From Avibacterium paragallinarum (lineage in GTDB: Bacteria; Pseudomonadota; Gammaproteobacteria; Enterobacterales; Pasteurellaceae), in assembly GCF_900450705.1 (NCBI RefSeq), contig NZ_UGHK01000001.1, positions 1 to 64,000 of the forward strand: a DNA stretch of 64,000 nt, given 5' to 3'. Within the stretch, counting starts at the first letter, position 1; each line of letters begins with the position of its first letter. Below are positions 50,204-63,302 of this stretch, in pieces. Position numbers and translations under genes: made by a program. Below the pieces are notes generated by a model. It searched no databases and had not been told where the DNA came from. It saw nothing but the letters and a program-made list of their open reading frames with translations.

Positions 50204-51202
50204 ATGGATTTAAATACGATTTTAATTATTTTGGGTGTCATCGCGTTAATCGCTTTAGTGGTACACGGCGTGTGGTCGAATCGCCGTGAAAAATCACAAA
50301 TTTTTGAAAATGACAATAGACTCAATAAAGATCAGCCAGTACGCCAGCCACAAGAAAATCATCACTATATGGCACAACCTGATACAGCATCACCTACACA
50401 ACAGCGAGAGGTAACCCCATCGTTAACTCAGCAATCAGGCTCTTCTGACACGCTACAGGCTTCGCATACGACTTATCAACAAGAAGAACAGCAAAACGTA
50501 GAACAAGCAATCAACCAAATTAAAATTAGCTTGCCGAACGATCCTCAACCCGGTCAGCATAGTGTTGAGCCAGTCGCGTCTTATCAAGCACCGCAACATT
50601 TTGCTAGTGCGACTATTTCAGAAATTGAAGCCAATTTAAATGAGGAAGAGGGCATTTACGCACAACCGCACTTTGCAGAGACTAGCTCGATGAACAGCGG
50701 AATCACCATTGAATACGAACGTCCAACGGTAGAATTTACCGAAGTGGAGCAAACCGCACAAGCCACGGCGGAACAGCCGACGCAACAACGCAATGAAACG
50801 CCACAAGATTTCTTAATGCTCTACATCGTTTCTCCTGAAGATCGCGAGTTTAACGGCGTGACATTAGCCAAAGTGCTTGATGATCTTGGCTTTATTTTTG
50901 GTCATCAACACATTTATCACCGACATTTAGATCTCAATAGCACTAGTCCTGTGCTGTTTAGTGCCGCGAATATTCAACAGCCGGGAACTTTTGAGCCTAA
51001 CACAATGGCAGATTTCTACACCGTAGGAATCGCATTATTTATGCAATTGCCATCGCCTGGTAACGACTTAGTGAATTTACGTATGATGATTCGTGCGGCG
51101 AAAACTATTGCTGAGGAATTAGGTGGCTTCGTACTCACTGATCAACAAGAAATTTTCGATGAGAATGCAGAAAAAGCCTATTTAGCAAAAGTGAGTATGT
51201 AA
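50204..51202 (+). CDS. zipA: Cell division protein ZipA
   Basis: 332 residues. N-terminal transmembrane helix (TILIILGVIALIALVVHGVW), a long Gln/Pro-rich linker, and the C-terminal FtsZ-binding domain (QDFLMLYIVSPEDREFNGVT; FGHQHIYHRHLDLNSTSP; then MMIRAAKTIAEELGGFVLT). It anchors FtsZ to the membrane. Divergent from cysZ and followed by ligA, the Haemophilus-type zipA-ligA order. Confidence 0.95.
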   Translation: MDLNTILIILGVIALIALVVHGVWSNRREKSQIFENDNRLNKDQPVRQPQENHHYMAQPDTASPTQQREVTPSLTQQSGSSDTLQASHTTYQQEEQQNVEQAINQIKISLPNDPQPGQHSVEPVASYQAPQHFASATISEIEANLNEEEGIYAQPHFAETSSMNSGITIEYERPTVEFTEVEQTAQATAEQPTQQRNETPQDFLMLYIVSPEDREFNGVTLAKVLDDLGFIFGHQHIYHRHLDLNSTSPVLFSAANIQQPGTFEPNTMADFYTVGIALFMQLPSPGNDLVNLRMMIRAAKTIAEELGGFVLTDQQEIFDENAEKAYLAKVSM

Positions 51203-51300
51203 TCACGCCCAAAATCAGGAGGAAAAAGCACCGCACTTTTCTTTTTTCAGCTTACGGGCGGGCAGTGATGTCCGCCTTTATTATCGCCGTTTCCATTTGA

Positions 51301-53433
<2,133 letters not shown>

Positions 53434-53451
53434 GAACAAATTATCGTTTAT

Positions 53452-53465
53452 TTGATCTATGTCAA
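53452..53465. promoter_or_regulatory. FNR-like site upstream of nrdD
   Basis: TTGATCTATGTCAA matches the FNR consensus TTGAT-N4-ATCAA with one mismatch in the second half. It lies about 190 bp upstream of nrdD, a gene needed without oxygen. Activation by FNR is inferred from position and match. Confidence 0.5.
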
Positions 53466-53598
53466 GTAAATTGTTGTTTGTGATAATTATTCTCAAAAAA
53501 TTAATATTAATAATATTGTATAAAATCAAAGAGCTAAAAAATATTGCTTATAATATGGTCAGTATGCTTGGGCTTCTTCACATTGAATTCTAAAAAAT

Positions 53599-53646
53599 AT
53601 CAATATATAGTGTTCTTTATTATATAAATACACAATATATAGGAAT
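53599..53646. promoter_or_regulatory. Tandem NrdR-box-like repeats before nrdD
   Basis: The core CAATATATAG occurs at 53601-53610 and again at 53633-53642, 32 bp apart, three helical turns. Each copy resembles the 16-bp NrdR box (ACAC-x-ATATATAG-TGT type): ATCAATATATAGTGTT and ACACAATATATAGGAA. Tandem boxes at this spacing are the rule for NrdR-regulated nrd operons. The second box touches the ribosome site of nrdD. Confidence 0.65.
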
Positions 53647-53652
53647 GATGTA

Positions 53653-55779
53653 ATGAAGACACTTATTGTGATTAAGCGTGATAACTCTCCAGTTCCATTT
53701 GATATCCAACGTATCATAAATGCAGTCAGAAAAGCGGCTTATGCTGCAAATGTTGATGATGAGAATTATTGTCACCATATTGCTCAAAAGGTATGTGAGG
53801 TGATTTTTGCAAAACATCTAGAGAAAATTGATATTGATGATATCCAAAATGCTGTAGAAAATCGATTAATGGCGAGTGATTATCCGCAAGTCGCCCGTGC
53901 TTATATTGAATACCGCCACGATCGCGATGTGGCACGGGAAAAACGTAGTCATCTCACGCGTGAAATTGAGGGGCTGATTGAGCAAAATAATGTGGAATTG
54001 CTCAATGAAAATGCCAATAAAGATGCCAAAGTGATCCCCACACAGCGGGATTTGCTCGCAGGCATTGTGGCGAAGCACTACGCGAAACGCTATATATTGC
54101 CGTCTGATGTGGTGGAAGCCCACGAAAAAGGAGAAATTCATTACCACGATTTAGACTACGCACCGTTTTTCCCAATGTTTAACTGTATGCTGGTGGATTT
54201 GAAAGGAATGCTCACTCAGGGCTTTAAAATGGGCAATGCAGAAATTGAGCCGCCGAAATCCATTGGCACAGCCGCAGCCGTTACCGCCCAAATCATCGCC
54301 CAAGTGGCAAGCCATATTTACGGCGGCACAACTATTAATCGCATTGATGAAGTGCTTGCCCCCTATGTGCAACTGAGCTATGAAAAGCACTTACACAATG
54401 CTCACCAATGGCAAGTACCTGAACCCGAAGCCTATGCAAAGGCGATGATCGAAAAAGACTGTTTCGATGCGTTCCAGTCCTTAGAATATGAAGTCAATAC
54501 GCTACACACTGCCAACGGGCAAACGCCCTTCGTTACCTTTGGTTTTGGTTTAGGCACAAGCTGGCAAGCTCGCTTAATCCAGCAATCGATTTTACGCAAC
54601 CGTATTCGAGGCTTAGGGAAGAACCACAAAACGCCTGTGTTCCCGAAACTCGTTTTCACCATAAAAAAAGGGGTAAACCAGCAAGCGGGCGATCCCAATT
54701 ATGACATCAAACAGCTCGCTCTCGAATGTGCTGCGAAACGAATGTACCCTGACATTCTCAACTACGATCAAGTGGTGAAAGTAACGGGATCTTTCAAAGC
54801 CCCAATGGGTTGCCGTAGCTTTTTGGGGGCTTATGAGCAGGCAGGCGAGCTTATTCACGATGGACGCAACAATCTCGGTGTGGTGAGCCTCAATTTACCT
54901 CGCATTGCCCTAGAAGCCAAAGGCGATGAACAACGCTTTTATGCCTTGCTTGATGAACGCCTTGCCATTGCGAAAAAAGCCTTGCTGACCCGTATTGCTC
55001 GCCTCGAAAACACCAAAGCGCGGGTTGCCCCCATTCTTTATATGGAGGGAGCGTGCGGCGTGCGGTTAAAAGCAGACGACAACGTCGCCGAAATTTTCAA
55101 AAACGGACGTGCGTCAATTTCACTTGGCTACATCGGCATTCACGAAACCATCAACGCCTTATATCAACAAAATCACATTTACGACGACGAACAACTCCGC
55201 CAAAAAGGCATCGCCATTGTCGCCCATTTAGCCAATGCAGCCAAAAGCTGGCGACAAGAAATGGGCTACGCATTTAGCCTTTATTCCACCCCGAGCGAAA
55301 ATTTATGCGACCGTTTCTGTCGCTTAGACACCAAACAATTCGGCATCATCGCTGGCGTAACAGATAAAGGTTATTACACCAACAGCTATCATTTAGATGT
55401 GGAAAAGAAAGTCAATCCTTACGACAAACTGGATTTTGAAATGCCCTACCCACCATTGGCAAACGGTGGATTTATTTGCTACGGTGAATACCCTAACATT
55501 CAACACAATCTCAAAGCCTTAGAAGATGTGTGGGATTACAGCTACGACCGCGTTCCTTACTACGGTACAAACACCCCGATAGATGAATGCTATGAATGTG
55601 GTTTCACAGGCGAGTTTCACTGCACTAGCAAAGGCTTCACCTGCCCGAAATGCGGCAATCACGACAGCGAAAAAGTGTCCGTAACCCGCCGTGTTTGTGG
55701 CTATTTAGGCAGCCCAGACGCCAGACCGTTTAATGCCGGCAAACAAGAAGAAGTGAAACGCAGGGTGAAGCATTTATGA
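53653..55779 (+). CDS. nrdD: Anaerobic ribonucleoside-triphosphate reductase
   Basis: 708 residues. N-terminal ATP-cone (RDNSPVPFDIQRIINAVRKA), large catalytic barrel, C-terminal Zn site with four Cys (CYECGFTGEFHC ... CPKCGNHD), and the glycyl-radical loop RRVCGYLGSPDARPFNAGK. Reduces NTPs to dNTPs without oxygen after activation by NrdG. AGGAATG precedes the ATG. Normally in an operon with nrdG; here nrdG is 866 bp downstream. Confidence 0.97.
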   Translation: MKTLIVIKRDNSPVPFDIQRIINAVRKAAYAANVDDENYCHHIAQKVCEVIFAKHLEKIDIDDIQNAVENRLMASDYPQVARAYIEYRHDRDVAREKRSHLTREIEGLIEQNNVELLNENANKDAKVIPTQRDLLAGIVAKHYAKRYILPSDVVEAHEKGEIHYHDLDYAPFFPMFNCMLVDLKGMLTQGFKMGNAEIEPPKSIGTAAAVTAQIIAQVASHIYGGTTINRIDEVLAPYVQLSYEKHLHNAHQWQVPEPEAYAKAMIEKDCFDAFQSLEYEVNTLHTANGQTPFVTFGFGLGTSWQARLIQQSILRNRIRGLGKNHKTPVFPKLVFTIKKGVNQQAGDPNYDIKQLALECAAKRMYPDILNYDQVVKVTGSFKAPMGCRSFLGAYEQAGELIHDGRNNLGVVSLNLPRIALEAKGDEQRFYALLDERLAIAKKALLTRIARLENTKARVAPILYMEGACGVRLKADDNVAEIFKNGRASISLGYIGIHETINALYQQNHIYDDEQLRQKGIAIVAHLANAAKSWRQEMGYAFSLYSTPSENLCDRFCRLDTKQFGIIAGVTDKGYYTNSYHLDVEKKVNPYDKLDFEMPYPPLANGGFICYGEYPNIQHNLKALEDVWDYSYDRVPYYGTNTPIDECYECGFTGEFHCTSKGFTCPKCGNHDSEKVSVTRRVCGYLGSPDARPFNAGKQEEVKRRVKHL

Positions 55780-56645
55780 TGAAAATTGGTTGAGGAAATA
55801 GTTTGTGGTGCTTCTTTTTTCGTTGGGATTAATAATGGGTTTCGCCGTTGGCGATTTGCTTACTTTCTGTTTATCCAACCCCGTAGGGGCATATCGCATA
55901 CGCCCCTTATGGCTGATAACTTTTTTCTTTGGGAAATATAACGGGTTTCGCTCGTTGAGCGACTTCCTCTCTTTTGCGTTCCCAAAAGAAAGGAAGCAAA
56001 GAAAAGGGCCCCCCGATCAAACCGCTTTTTCCTCACTCCAATAAAATTTTCTTAACGAAAAATCAGCCTGATGTTCGCTACGCTCTCGCTCGGCGTGATT
56101 TTTCTAAAAATTTTATTTCCATTCGGGCGGTTTGGACGGGGAAATTCGGTTAGGGCTAATTTTAAAGTGCGGTGGGAATTTTGGGATTTTTTAAAATTCT
56201 GCGGAAAAAGACCGCACTTTTTATTTTATAAAATAGGAAAATTCTACTTTGCTCTAATTTTCAAACAAAATGTAGAAGAGAGAAAGGATTAATTTCCCGT
56301 GTAAATTGCCTTCATTTTTAACAAATTTTTAGAAAAGTAACGCCTGAACGCAGCGCAGCGAGTATGGGCTTACTTTTCGTTAAGAAAATTTGTTAAAAAT
56401 GAAGATCAGCAATTTAGTCGGGTGCTTTTTTCTTTGCCTACTTTCTTTTGAGCAAGCAAAAGAAAGTAGGTCGCTCAACGAGCGAAACTCGTTATTAACT
56501 CTAAAGAAAAACGCAATTTAACGGCGACATAAAAACTTTACTTTTCTTCATTCGGGAACGCAAAAGAAAGGAAGTCGCTCAACGAGCGAAACCCGTTATT
56601 AATCACAAAGAAATAAGAAATTAACCTGAATAAAAAATAAACACT
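55780..56645. repeat. Block of inverted intergenic repeats between nrdD and nrdG
   Basis: No gene. A 40-odd-bp sequence with TTTCGCTCGTTGAGCGACTTCC occurs in plus orientation at 55940-55970 and in reverse at 56570-56600, with a shorter reverse copy at 56467-56492 and a diverged plus copy (TTTCGCCGTTGGCGATTTGC) near 55839. A second palindromic unit (TTCGCTACGCTCTCGCTCGG at 56074) has an inverted partner at 56340-56370 (GAACGCAGCGCAGCGAG). Uptake signals flank them. Short open frames across it (GFRSLSDFLSFAFP) merely translate the repeats. It looks like a mobile or expanding intergenic repeat family. Confidence 0.7.
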
Positions 56646-57116
56646 ATGAACTACCTCCAATATTACCCTGTTGACATCGTTAACGGTGAAGGCACGCGTT
56701 GCACTTTGTTTGTTAGTGGCTGTGAACACGCGTGCAAAGGTTGTTACAACCAAAAAAGCTGGTCGTTTAGTGCGGGCGTGCATTTTGATCAAGCGATGGA
56801 AGATCAAATTATCCGCGATCTGCAAGATCAACGGATTAAACGCCAAGGCTTAAGCCTATCAGGCGGCGACCCTCTACACCCTCGCAATGTGCCAACCTTA
56901 CTTGCCTTAGTTAAACGGGTAAAAACCGAATGCCCTGACAAAGACATTTGGCTGTGGACAGGCTATAAACTTTCCGAACTCAATGAATTACAACAGCAAA
57001 TGCTCCCTTATATTGATGTGTTAATTGACGGGAAATTCGTGAAAGAACAAGCAGATCCCTCGCTTGCGTGGCGGGGTTCGGCAAATCAGGTGATATATAG
57101 GTTTAAGGTGAGTTAA
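56646..57116 (+). CDS. nrdG: Anaerobic ribonucleotide reductase activating protein
   Basis: 156 residues. Radical SAM protein with the Cys-x3-Cys-x2-Cys motif in SGCEHACKGCYNQ near residue 25, then LSLSGGDPLHPRNVPTLLAL and the typical end KEQADPSLAWRGSANQVIY. Makes the glycyl radical on NrdD. No strong ribosome site is seen (AATAAACACT precedes the ATG). Confidence 0.96.
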   Translation: MNYLQYYPVDIVNGEGTRCTLFVSGCEHACKGCYNQKSWSFSAGVHFDQAMEDQIIRDLQDQRIKRQGLSLSGGDPLHPRNVPTLLALVKRVKTECPDKDIWLWTGYKLSELNELQQQMLPYIDVLIDGKFVKEQADPSLAWRGSANQVIYRFKVS

Positions 57117-57279
57117 TATCATTTTGAACTCATTATAATCGTTTGATTTCAAAATAATTTGGCATTACACGTTTAAAAATAAAAACAAGCTACACGGAAA
57201 ATTGCGTTATTTAAAAGTGCGGTGTAAATTTTTTACATTTTTAATGTATAAAAGCTCCGAAAACACATTAGGCGAATGC

Positions 57280-58068
57280 TCACCCAAACATCTTACAACT
57301 ACTCCCCCAAACCCTTTCTTCAATCTCCACCGCACTTTCCGTTCTTAACTCACAAAGTGCGTTAAAGGTTTCTCGCAATCGCATTGGTCTGTTTGGTTGT
57401 CCTTGAAAGCCTGACACGGGCATATCGGGGCTGTCGGTTTCGAGCAGGAGGCTGTCTAGGGGGAGGTGTTTGATGGTTTGTCGGGTTTTGTTTGCACGTT
57501 CATAGGTGATGACTCCGCCTACGCCTATTTTGTAGCCTAAATCCACAAAGCGTTTGGCTTGTTCGTAGCTGCCTGAGAAGCCGTGAACAACGCCTGTGGT
57601 ATCAAGCTGAGCGGCTTTTAAAAATGGATAAAGGGCTTCGTGGGCTTTACGCGAATGTAGATTGACGGGCAGTTTGTTTGCTTTTGCGAGGTTGAGTTGT
57701 GCTTCTAAAAACTCGCATTGCTTTTTCCATAAATTGGCTTCCAGTAAGGCTGGCACGCCTCGCTCTAAGCCAATTTCTGCAACTGCGGTGCAATTTTTCG
57801 GGCGGTGGGCTAAGCATTCCGATAACAAATCCAGATCCGCTAAGCGATGTTGTGCGATGTATAAGGGGTGTAAGCCTAAGCCGTAATAGAGATTGTCGGG
57901 ATAAAGTGCGGTGAGTTTTTCAATCCTTGTAAAATCCTTAGCTTGCACAGCGACAATAAGCATTTTCTCCACGCCAGCTTGCTGGCTTTCTGCTATTAAT
58001 TCAGACAGAGATTGTTGCGTCATTTCTAGCAAATAATCAAGGTGGGTGTGAGTATCAAAAAAACGCAT
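57280..58068 (-). CDS. TatD-family metal-dependent hydrolase (YjjV-like)
   Basis: 262 residues from ATG 58068 after AGGA. TatD fold: metal ligands in MRFFDTHTHLDYL (H-x-H), AVAEIGLE, VNLHSRKA, VVHGFSGS and the C-terminal LLLETDSPDMP. Closest in layout to E. coli YjjV rather than TatD. Probably a DNase or another phosphodiesterase. Downstream of nrdG on the other strand. Confidence 0.85.
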   Translation of the reverse strand: MRFFDTHTHLDYLLEMTQQSLSELIAESQQAGVEKMLIVAVQAKDFTRIEKLTALYPDNLYYGLGLHPLYIAQHRLADLDLLSECLAHRPKNCTAVAEIGLERGVPALLEANLWKKQCEFLEAQLNLAKANKLPVNLHSRKAHEALYPFLKAAQLDTTGVVHGFSGSYEQAKRFVDLGYKIGVGGVITYERANKTRQTIKHLPLDSLLLETDSPDMPVSGFQGQPNRPMRLRETFNALCELRTESAVEIEERVWGSSCKMFG

Positions 58069-58217
58069 AGACATTCCTGTTAATTAAAAGGTTGTATCTT
58101 TTGATGACTTAACTTACCAACGCGTTCTCTATTATATTAATGTCAATTTTAACATAATATTAGTAAACCATTAGTTATCTAGCGTTATACGCATAAAATG
58201 CGGTTTGTTGTATTTTT

Positions 58218-59288
<1,071 letters not shown>

Positions 59289-59309
59289 CTAAAACTGGTT
59301 GGAAAGAAA

Positions 59310-60089
59310 TTATTCTTTGTGTTGTTGTGCTTCACTCTCGCTATTATTGCTATCGGTGTTGCCTTTGTCTTCTTTCGGACGATAAAAACGTGCAAATAAT
59401 AACCCCACTTCAAACAATAAACACATTGGAATGGCAAGTAAGGTTTGTGAAAAAATATCTGGCGGGGTGAGTAGCATCCCAATTACGAAAGAAGCAACAA
59501 TAATATAAGGGCGTTTTTTCTTCAAGTCATCAATGGTGGTAACGCCAGACCAACAAAGCAAAATAATCGCCACGGGCACTTCAAAACATACGCCGAAAGC
59601 TAAAAATAAGGTCAGTACGAAATCTAAATAACTGCTAATATCCGTTGCGATCGCCACGCCTACGGGGGCGGTTTTGGTTAAAAAGCCAAAAACAAGGGGG
59701 AAGACCACATAATAAGCAAATGCCACGCCTAAATAAAACAGTACAGTGCTGGAAAATAACAGCGGATAAATTAAGCGTTTTTCGTGCTGATATAGTGCTG
59801 GTGCGATAAATGCCCAAGCCTGATACAGCAAAAATGGTACCGCAATAAACACCGATACCACGCCCGTTAATTTCAGCGGGGTGAAAAAGGGAGTGGCGAT
59901 ATTGGTGGCGATCATACTTGTGCCTGCGGGCATTACATTGAGCAAAGGCGAGGCGACAAAATTATAAATATCATTGGCGAAATAGACTAAGCCTAAGAAA
60001 ATAATCGCCACGATCAGCACGCAACGCAATAAGCGATCGCGTAATTCAAGCAAATGGCTAATTAAAGGTTGGGTTTCTTCAACGGTCAT
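59310..60089 (-). CDS. tatC: Twin-arginine translocase subunit TatC
   Basis: 259 residues, six transmembrane helices. TatC landmarks: [20 protein letters not shown] at the start, [33 protein letters not shown], then [20 protein letters not shown]. It receives folded proteins with twin-Arg signals. The C-terminus is long and acidic. tatA-tatB-tatC are in one reverse-strand operon. Confidence 0.96.
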   Translation of the reverse strand: MTVEETQPLISHLLELRDRLLRCVLIVAIIFLGLVYFANDIYNFVASPLLNVMPAGTSMIATNIATPFFTPLKLTGVVSVFIAVPFLLYQAWAFIAPALYQHEKRLIYPLLFSSTVLFYLGVAFAYYVVFPLVFGFLTKTAPVGVAIATDISSYLDFVLTLFLAFGVCFEVPVAIILLCWSGVTTIDDLKKKRPYIIVASFVIGMLLTPPDIFSQTLLAIPMCLLFEVGLLFARFYRPKEDKGNTDSNNSESEAQQHKE

Positions 60090-60091
60090 AA

Positions 60092-60658
60092 TTATCCTTT
60101 TTCGGCTTGATGGGCTGGCGTAGGTTTTGCAGTTTCGCTCACCTCACCTACATCGGCAAGTACATCATCTTCGGGATAATAGGCACTGGTTAGTTCAAGC
60201 TGTGATTCATCTTGTTCTGCCAGCTCAGCGATGTCGGCAGGCGAAAGATCTTGCTCCTCTGTTGATAGTGAAGCATTATTTGGTGAAATTTCTTGCGAAT
60301 TTTGCACCGCATTTTTTAATTCTTGCACTTGTTGCTCAAAGGTAGTGTTGGTGATAGCTGCTTTCTCTTCTAAATTGGCTTTAATTTTTTCAGCAGAGGC
60401 CTTTAGCTCTTCCAATGTTTGGCTTAACTCTGGGGAAAGTTGTTGCAAATTGAGATGTTCGGCTTTTTTGATACTTTCTTGCAATTCCTGCAATTTCAAC
60501 TCTTGGCTCAGCTCATTTTGCACGTTTGCTGCCAAGCCTCGAATGGTGCGAACCCAGCCCATCACGGTACGAATCGCCACGGGCAAGCGTTGTGGGCCTA
60601 GCACCACTAAGCCCACAATGGAAATCAATAATAATTCCGAAAAACCAATATCAAACAC
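60092..60658 (-). CDS. tatB: Twin-arginine translocase subunit TatB
   Basis: 188 residues: N-terminal transmembrane segment ([20 protein letters not shown]), then the amphipathic helix [20 protein letters not shown] and a long variable tail. It works with TatC to bind substrates. Two bases separate it from tatC. Confidence 0.93.
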   Translation of the reverse strand: MFDIGFSELLLISIVGLVVLGPQRLPVAIRTVMGWVRTIRGLAANVQNELSQELKLQELQESIKKAEHLNLQQLSPELSQTLEELKASAEKIKANLEEKAAITNTTFEQQVQELKNAVQNSQEISPNNASLSTEEQDLSPADIAELAEQDESQLELTSAYYPEDDVLADVGEVSETAKPTPAHQAEKG

Positions 60659-60661
60659 AGA

Positions 60662-60889
60662 TTATGCCTGCTCTTTGTCTTTCACGCTTTCCGTTTTGGC
60701 TTGCTGAGCCTCATCAGCAATTTCTTTCGGCTCTGCGGGTGCTTCATCATCTTTCATTGCGTTTTTGAAGCCTTTCACTGCCGTGCCTAAATCTGACCCC
60801 ACGTTACGTAATTTTTTTGTGCCGAAAAAGACTAATACGATTAACAAAACAATGAGTAATTGCCAAATACTTACGCCACCTAAACCCAT
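60662..60889 (-). CDS. tatA: Twin-arginine translocase subunit TatA
   Basis: 75 residues. Transmembrane helix ([19 protein letters not shown]), hinge [20 protein letters not shown] and an acidic tail. It forms the pore. First gene of tatABC, downstream of ubiB. Confidence 0.95.
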   Translation of the reverse strand: MGLGGVSIWQLLIVLLIVLVFFGTKKLRNVGSDLGTAVKGFKNAMKDDEAPAEPKEIADEAQQAKTESVKDKEQA

Positions 60890-61018
60890 TTTTTACTCCT
60901 ATAACTAACTTAATGAAATCGTGCCAAAATATAACTTTTTTATTCATCTTGAACAATAGACAATTTGCATTATTTCACATTTTATTGATTTATCGCTAAC
61001 TTTCTGTTTTTTCTTGTG

Positions 61019-62656
61019 CTATTGGCTAAGTAGGGCGGTAAGCCAAAGGATACTGCCAGCGGTAAGAAGTCCAATATTTGCCCACAGCGGTAAAGTGGAA
61101 AATTGCCATAATGTGCCTAAAAAAAGCACTGTCCCCATTACTAAGGCGAAGGCTTTTTTCTGCCAGCGTTGCTGTTTTGCTAACTTTTTATTGATTTCGT
61201 GTAACTGCTGGCGAATTTGCGTTTGCTGTTTCAAGGCGTCCATTAATGTCGCGGGGAATTGGGGTAAATGCTCGGTAATATAAGGCAAACTGGCTTTTAA
61301 ATTTTTGGCGAACGCTTTAATGCCCATTTGTTCATCTAGCCAATTTTGTAAAAAAGGTTTTGCCGTATCCCATAAATCCAACTGTGGATAAAGTTGTCGC
61401 CCCAAGCCCTCAATATAAAGCAAGGTTTTTTGCAACAACACCAGTTGCGGTTGCACCTGCATATTAAATTCACGTGCCACATTGAATAAGTTGAGCAATA
61501 CCTGACCGAAAGAAATTTCTGATAAAGGCTTAGCAAAAATTGGTTCGCACACTTCGCGGAACGCCTGTTCAAATTCATCAATATTGGTATCTTGCGGTGT
61601 CCAGCCTGCATCAACGTGCATTTGTGCTACGCGGCGATAATCGCGGTTAAAAAATGCCACGAAACTTTCTGCTAAATAGCGTTTGTCGTTGTCATTTAAC
61701 CGTCCGACAATCCCGCAATCAATGCCGATGTATTGCGGATTTTCAGGGTGATTTGGGTTAACAAAAATATTGCCTGGGTGCATATCGGCGTGGAAAAAGC
61801 TATCACGGAACACTTGGGTGAAAAACACTTGTACGCCACGTTCTGCCAGCAATTTCATATCCGTGCCGTTAGCTTTTAGGCTTTCCACATCAGACACGGG
61901 AATGCCGTAAATGCGTTCCATTGTGATGACATTTTGGTAGCAAAATTCTTGATACATTTCAGGAATATACAACATTGGGCTGTCGGCAAAATTGGCTTTC
62001 AGCTTGATAGCGTTCGCCATTTCGATGCGTAAATCCAGCTCATCACGCAAGGTTTTTTCATATTCGCGGATCACCTCCACCGCCCGCAATCGATAGCCTT
62101 CACTTGATAAACGGGGAATCCAACTCGCCAGCTTGTACATCCAGCTCAAATCCGCATCAATTTGTGGCTGAATATTTGGGCGTAACACTTTCAGTACGAC
62201 TTCTTTGCCCGCAAGGGGTTGTTCGGCGTTAAAGCGAGCGGTATGCACCTGTGCAATGGAAGCGGAAGCGAGCGCGGTTTCATCAAAATCTTCAAACCAA
62301 GTTTCTAATTTTCCGCCAAAGGTTTGTTCAATTTGTTCGCGAGCGGTTTTGCCGTCAAATGGCTCAACTTGATCTTGCAATAATGCCAATTCATCAGCGA
62401 TTTCAGGCGGAAACAGATCCCGTCTTGTGGAAAGCATTTGCCCGAGCTTGATCCAAACGGGCCCGAGTTCTTGCAAGGCAAGGCGTAAACGCAAGCCAAA
62501 CGCCTGTTCTTTATGCTGATTGCGAAGCCAAAATAGGGTTTTCCGCCAGCAACGCAAGGGGCGAGTATAGGCATTGCGAGGCAGGGCTTCATCAATGCCA
62601 TAAATGAGAAAGGTACGGATAATTTTGTATAAACGTTTGAAATTTTTAAAAGTCAT
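61019..62656 (-). CDS. ubiB: Ubiquinone biosynthesis regulatory protein kinase UbiB
   Basis: 545 residues. ABC1/ADCK-like atypical kinase: [14 protein letters not shown] (K-x-G-Q motif near residue 75), [14 protein letters not shown], the [19 protein letters not shown] metal/ATP site, and two C-terminal membrane helices. Needed for ubiquinone synthesis. Upstream gene ubiJ ends four bases before its start. Confidence 0.94.
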   Translation of the reverse strand: MTFKNFKRLYKIIRTFLIYGIDEALPRNAYTRPLRCWRKTLFWLRNQHKEQAFGLRLRLALQELGPVWIKLGQMLSTRRDLFPPEIADELALLQDQVEPFDGKTAREQIEQTFGGKLETWFEDFDETALASASIAQVHTARFNAEQPLAGKEVVLKVLRPNIQPQIDADLSWMYKLASWIPRLSSEGYRLRAVEVIREYEKTLRDELDLRIEMANAIKLKANFADSPMLYIPEMYQEFCYQNVITMERIYGIPVSDVESLKANGTDMKLLAERGVQVFFTQVFRDSFFHADMHPGNIFVNPNHPENPQYIGIDCGIVGRLNDNDKRYLAESFVAFFNRDYRRVAQMHVDAGWTPQDTNIDEFEQAFREVCEPIFAKPLSEISFGQVLLNLFNVAREFNMQVQPQLVLLQKTLLYIEGLGRQLYPQLDLWDTAKPFLQNWLDEQMGIKAFAKNLKASLPYITEHLPQFPATLMDALKQQTQIRQQLHEINKKLAKQQRWQKKAFALVMGTVLFLGTLWQFSTLPLWANIGLLTAGSILWLTALLSQ

Positions 62657-62660
62657 TGGC

Positions 62661-63290
62661 TTATTTTCGTGATTGCTGAAGCTGATTGAGTTTTTGTTCT
62701 AAAAGTGCGGTCTGTTTTTCCAGTGTTTTTACTTGCTCGCAAAAATCTGCAATGGCAAGGCTTGGCGAGATCACCGCCCATTCTTCCGTTAAACGCTCGC
62801 CCCAATATTGCTGGCTTTCGCTCAATTTGCGTTTTGCGATTTGACAAAAACCACGCAAAAAATCCACCGCACTTTGTGCGATCACATCGCCGACAAAAGG
62901 AGAAAGCAGTTCGGCAGGATCTTTTTCTAAAAATTCTAGCAGAGCGGTGAAGTCTTGCAACACTTGCAGATCCCCTTGAAGCTGAATAGATTGCTCATTC
63001 AGATAGCGGGATAATTGCTGTTTGCTCGGCATTTTGAATAATAATTGAGCGTTCAGGCTGACCGCACAATCTACCTCACCCTCATAGCGGTTGAGCAGGT
63101 CGATACGTTGCGGTGAAAATACAAAATATATCGGAAAATCAAACTGTTGTGGCTGAACTTTCAGCACCTTGCCGTTAAGTTTGCGTAAATAGATTTCGCT
63201 ATGTGCGGTGCGTTTTAACAAATAATTGAGTAAGGATTCCAACGCACCGTTGAGCCATTGTGGTAGCATTAATTGTTGCAGAAAATTCAT
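62661..63290 (-). CDS. ubiJ: Ubiquinone biosynthesis accessory factor UbiJ
   Basis: 209 residues. N-terminal SCP2-like domain ([20 protein letters not shown], then [20 protein letters not shown]) and C-terminal coiled coil. A lipid-binding scaffold for the Ubi complex. Between ubiE and ubiB, its usual place. Confidence 0.88.
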   Translation of the reverse strand: MNFLQQLMLPQWLNGALESLLNYLLKRTAHSEIYLRKLNGKVLKVQPQQFDFPIYFVFSPQRIDLLNRYEGEVDCAVSLNAQLLFKMPSKQQLSRYLNEQSIQLQGDLQVLQDFTALLEFLEKDPAELLSPFVGDVIAQSAVDFLRGFCQIAKRKLSESQQYWGERLTEEWAVISPSLAIADFCEQVKTLEKQTALLEQKLNQLQQSRK

Positions 63291-63302
63291 TGGCTCACTC
63301 GC

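Noticed and set aside
55805-56292. Open frames of 79 and 73 codons after nrdD (GFRSLSDFLSFAFP etc.)
   Set aside because: They translate the intergenic inverted repeats, similar peptides arise from the opposite strand at 56538-56846, and neither has a ribosome site or a protein-like composition.
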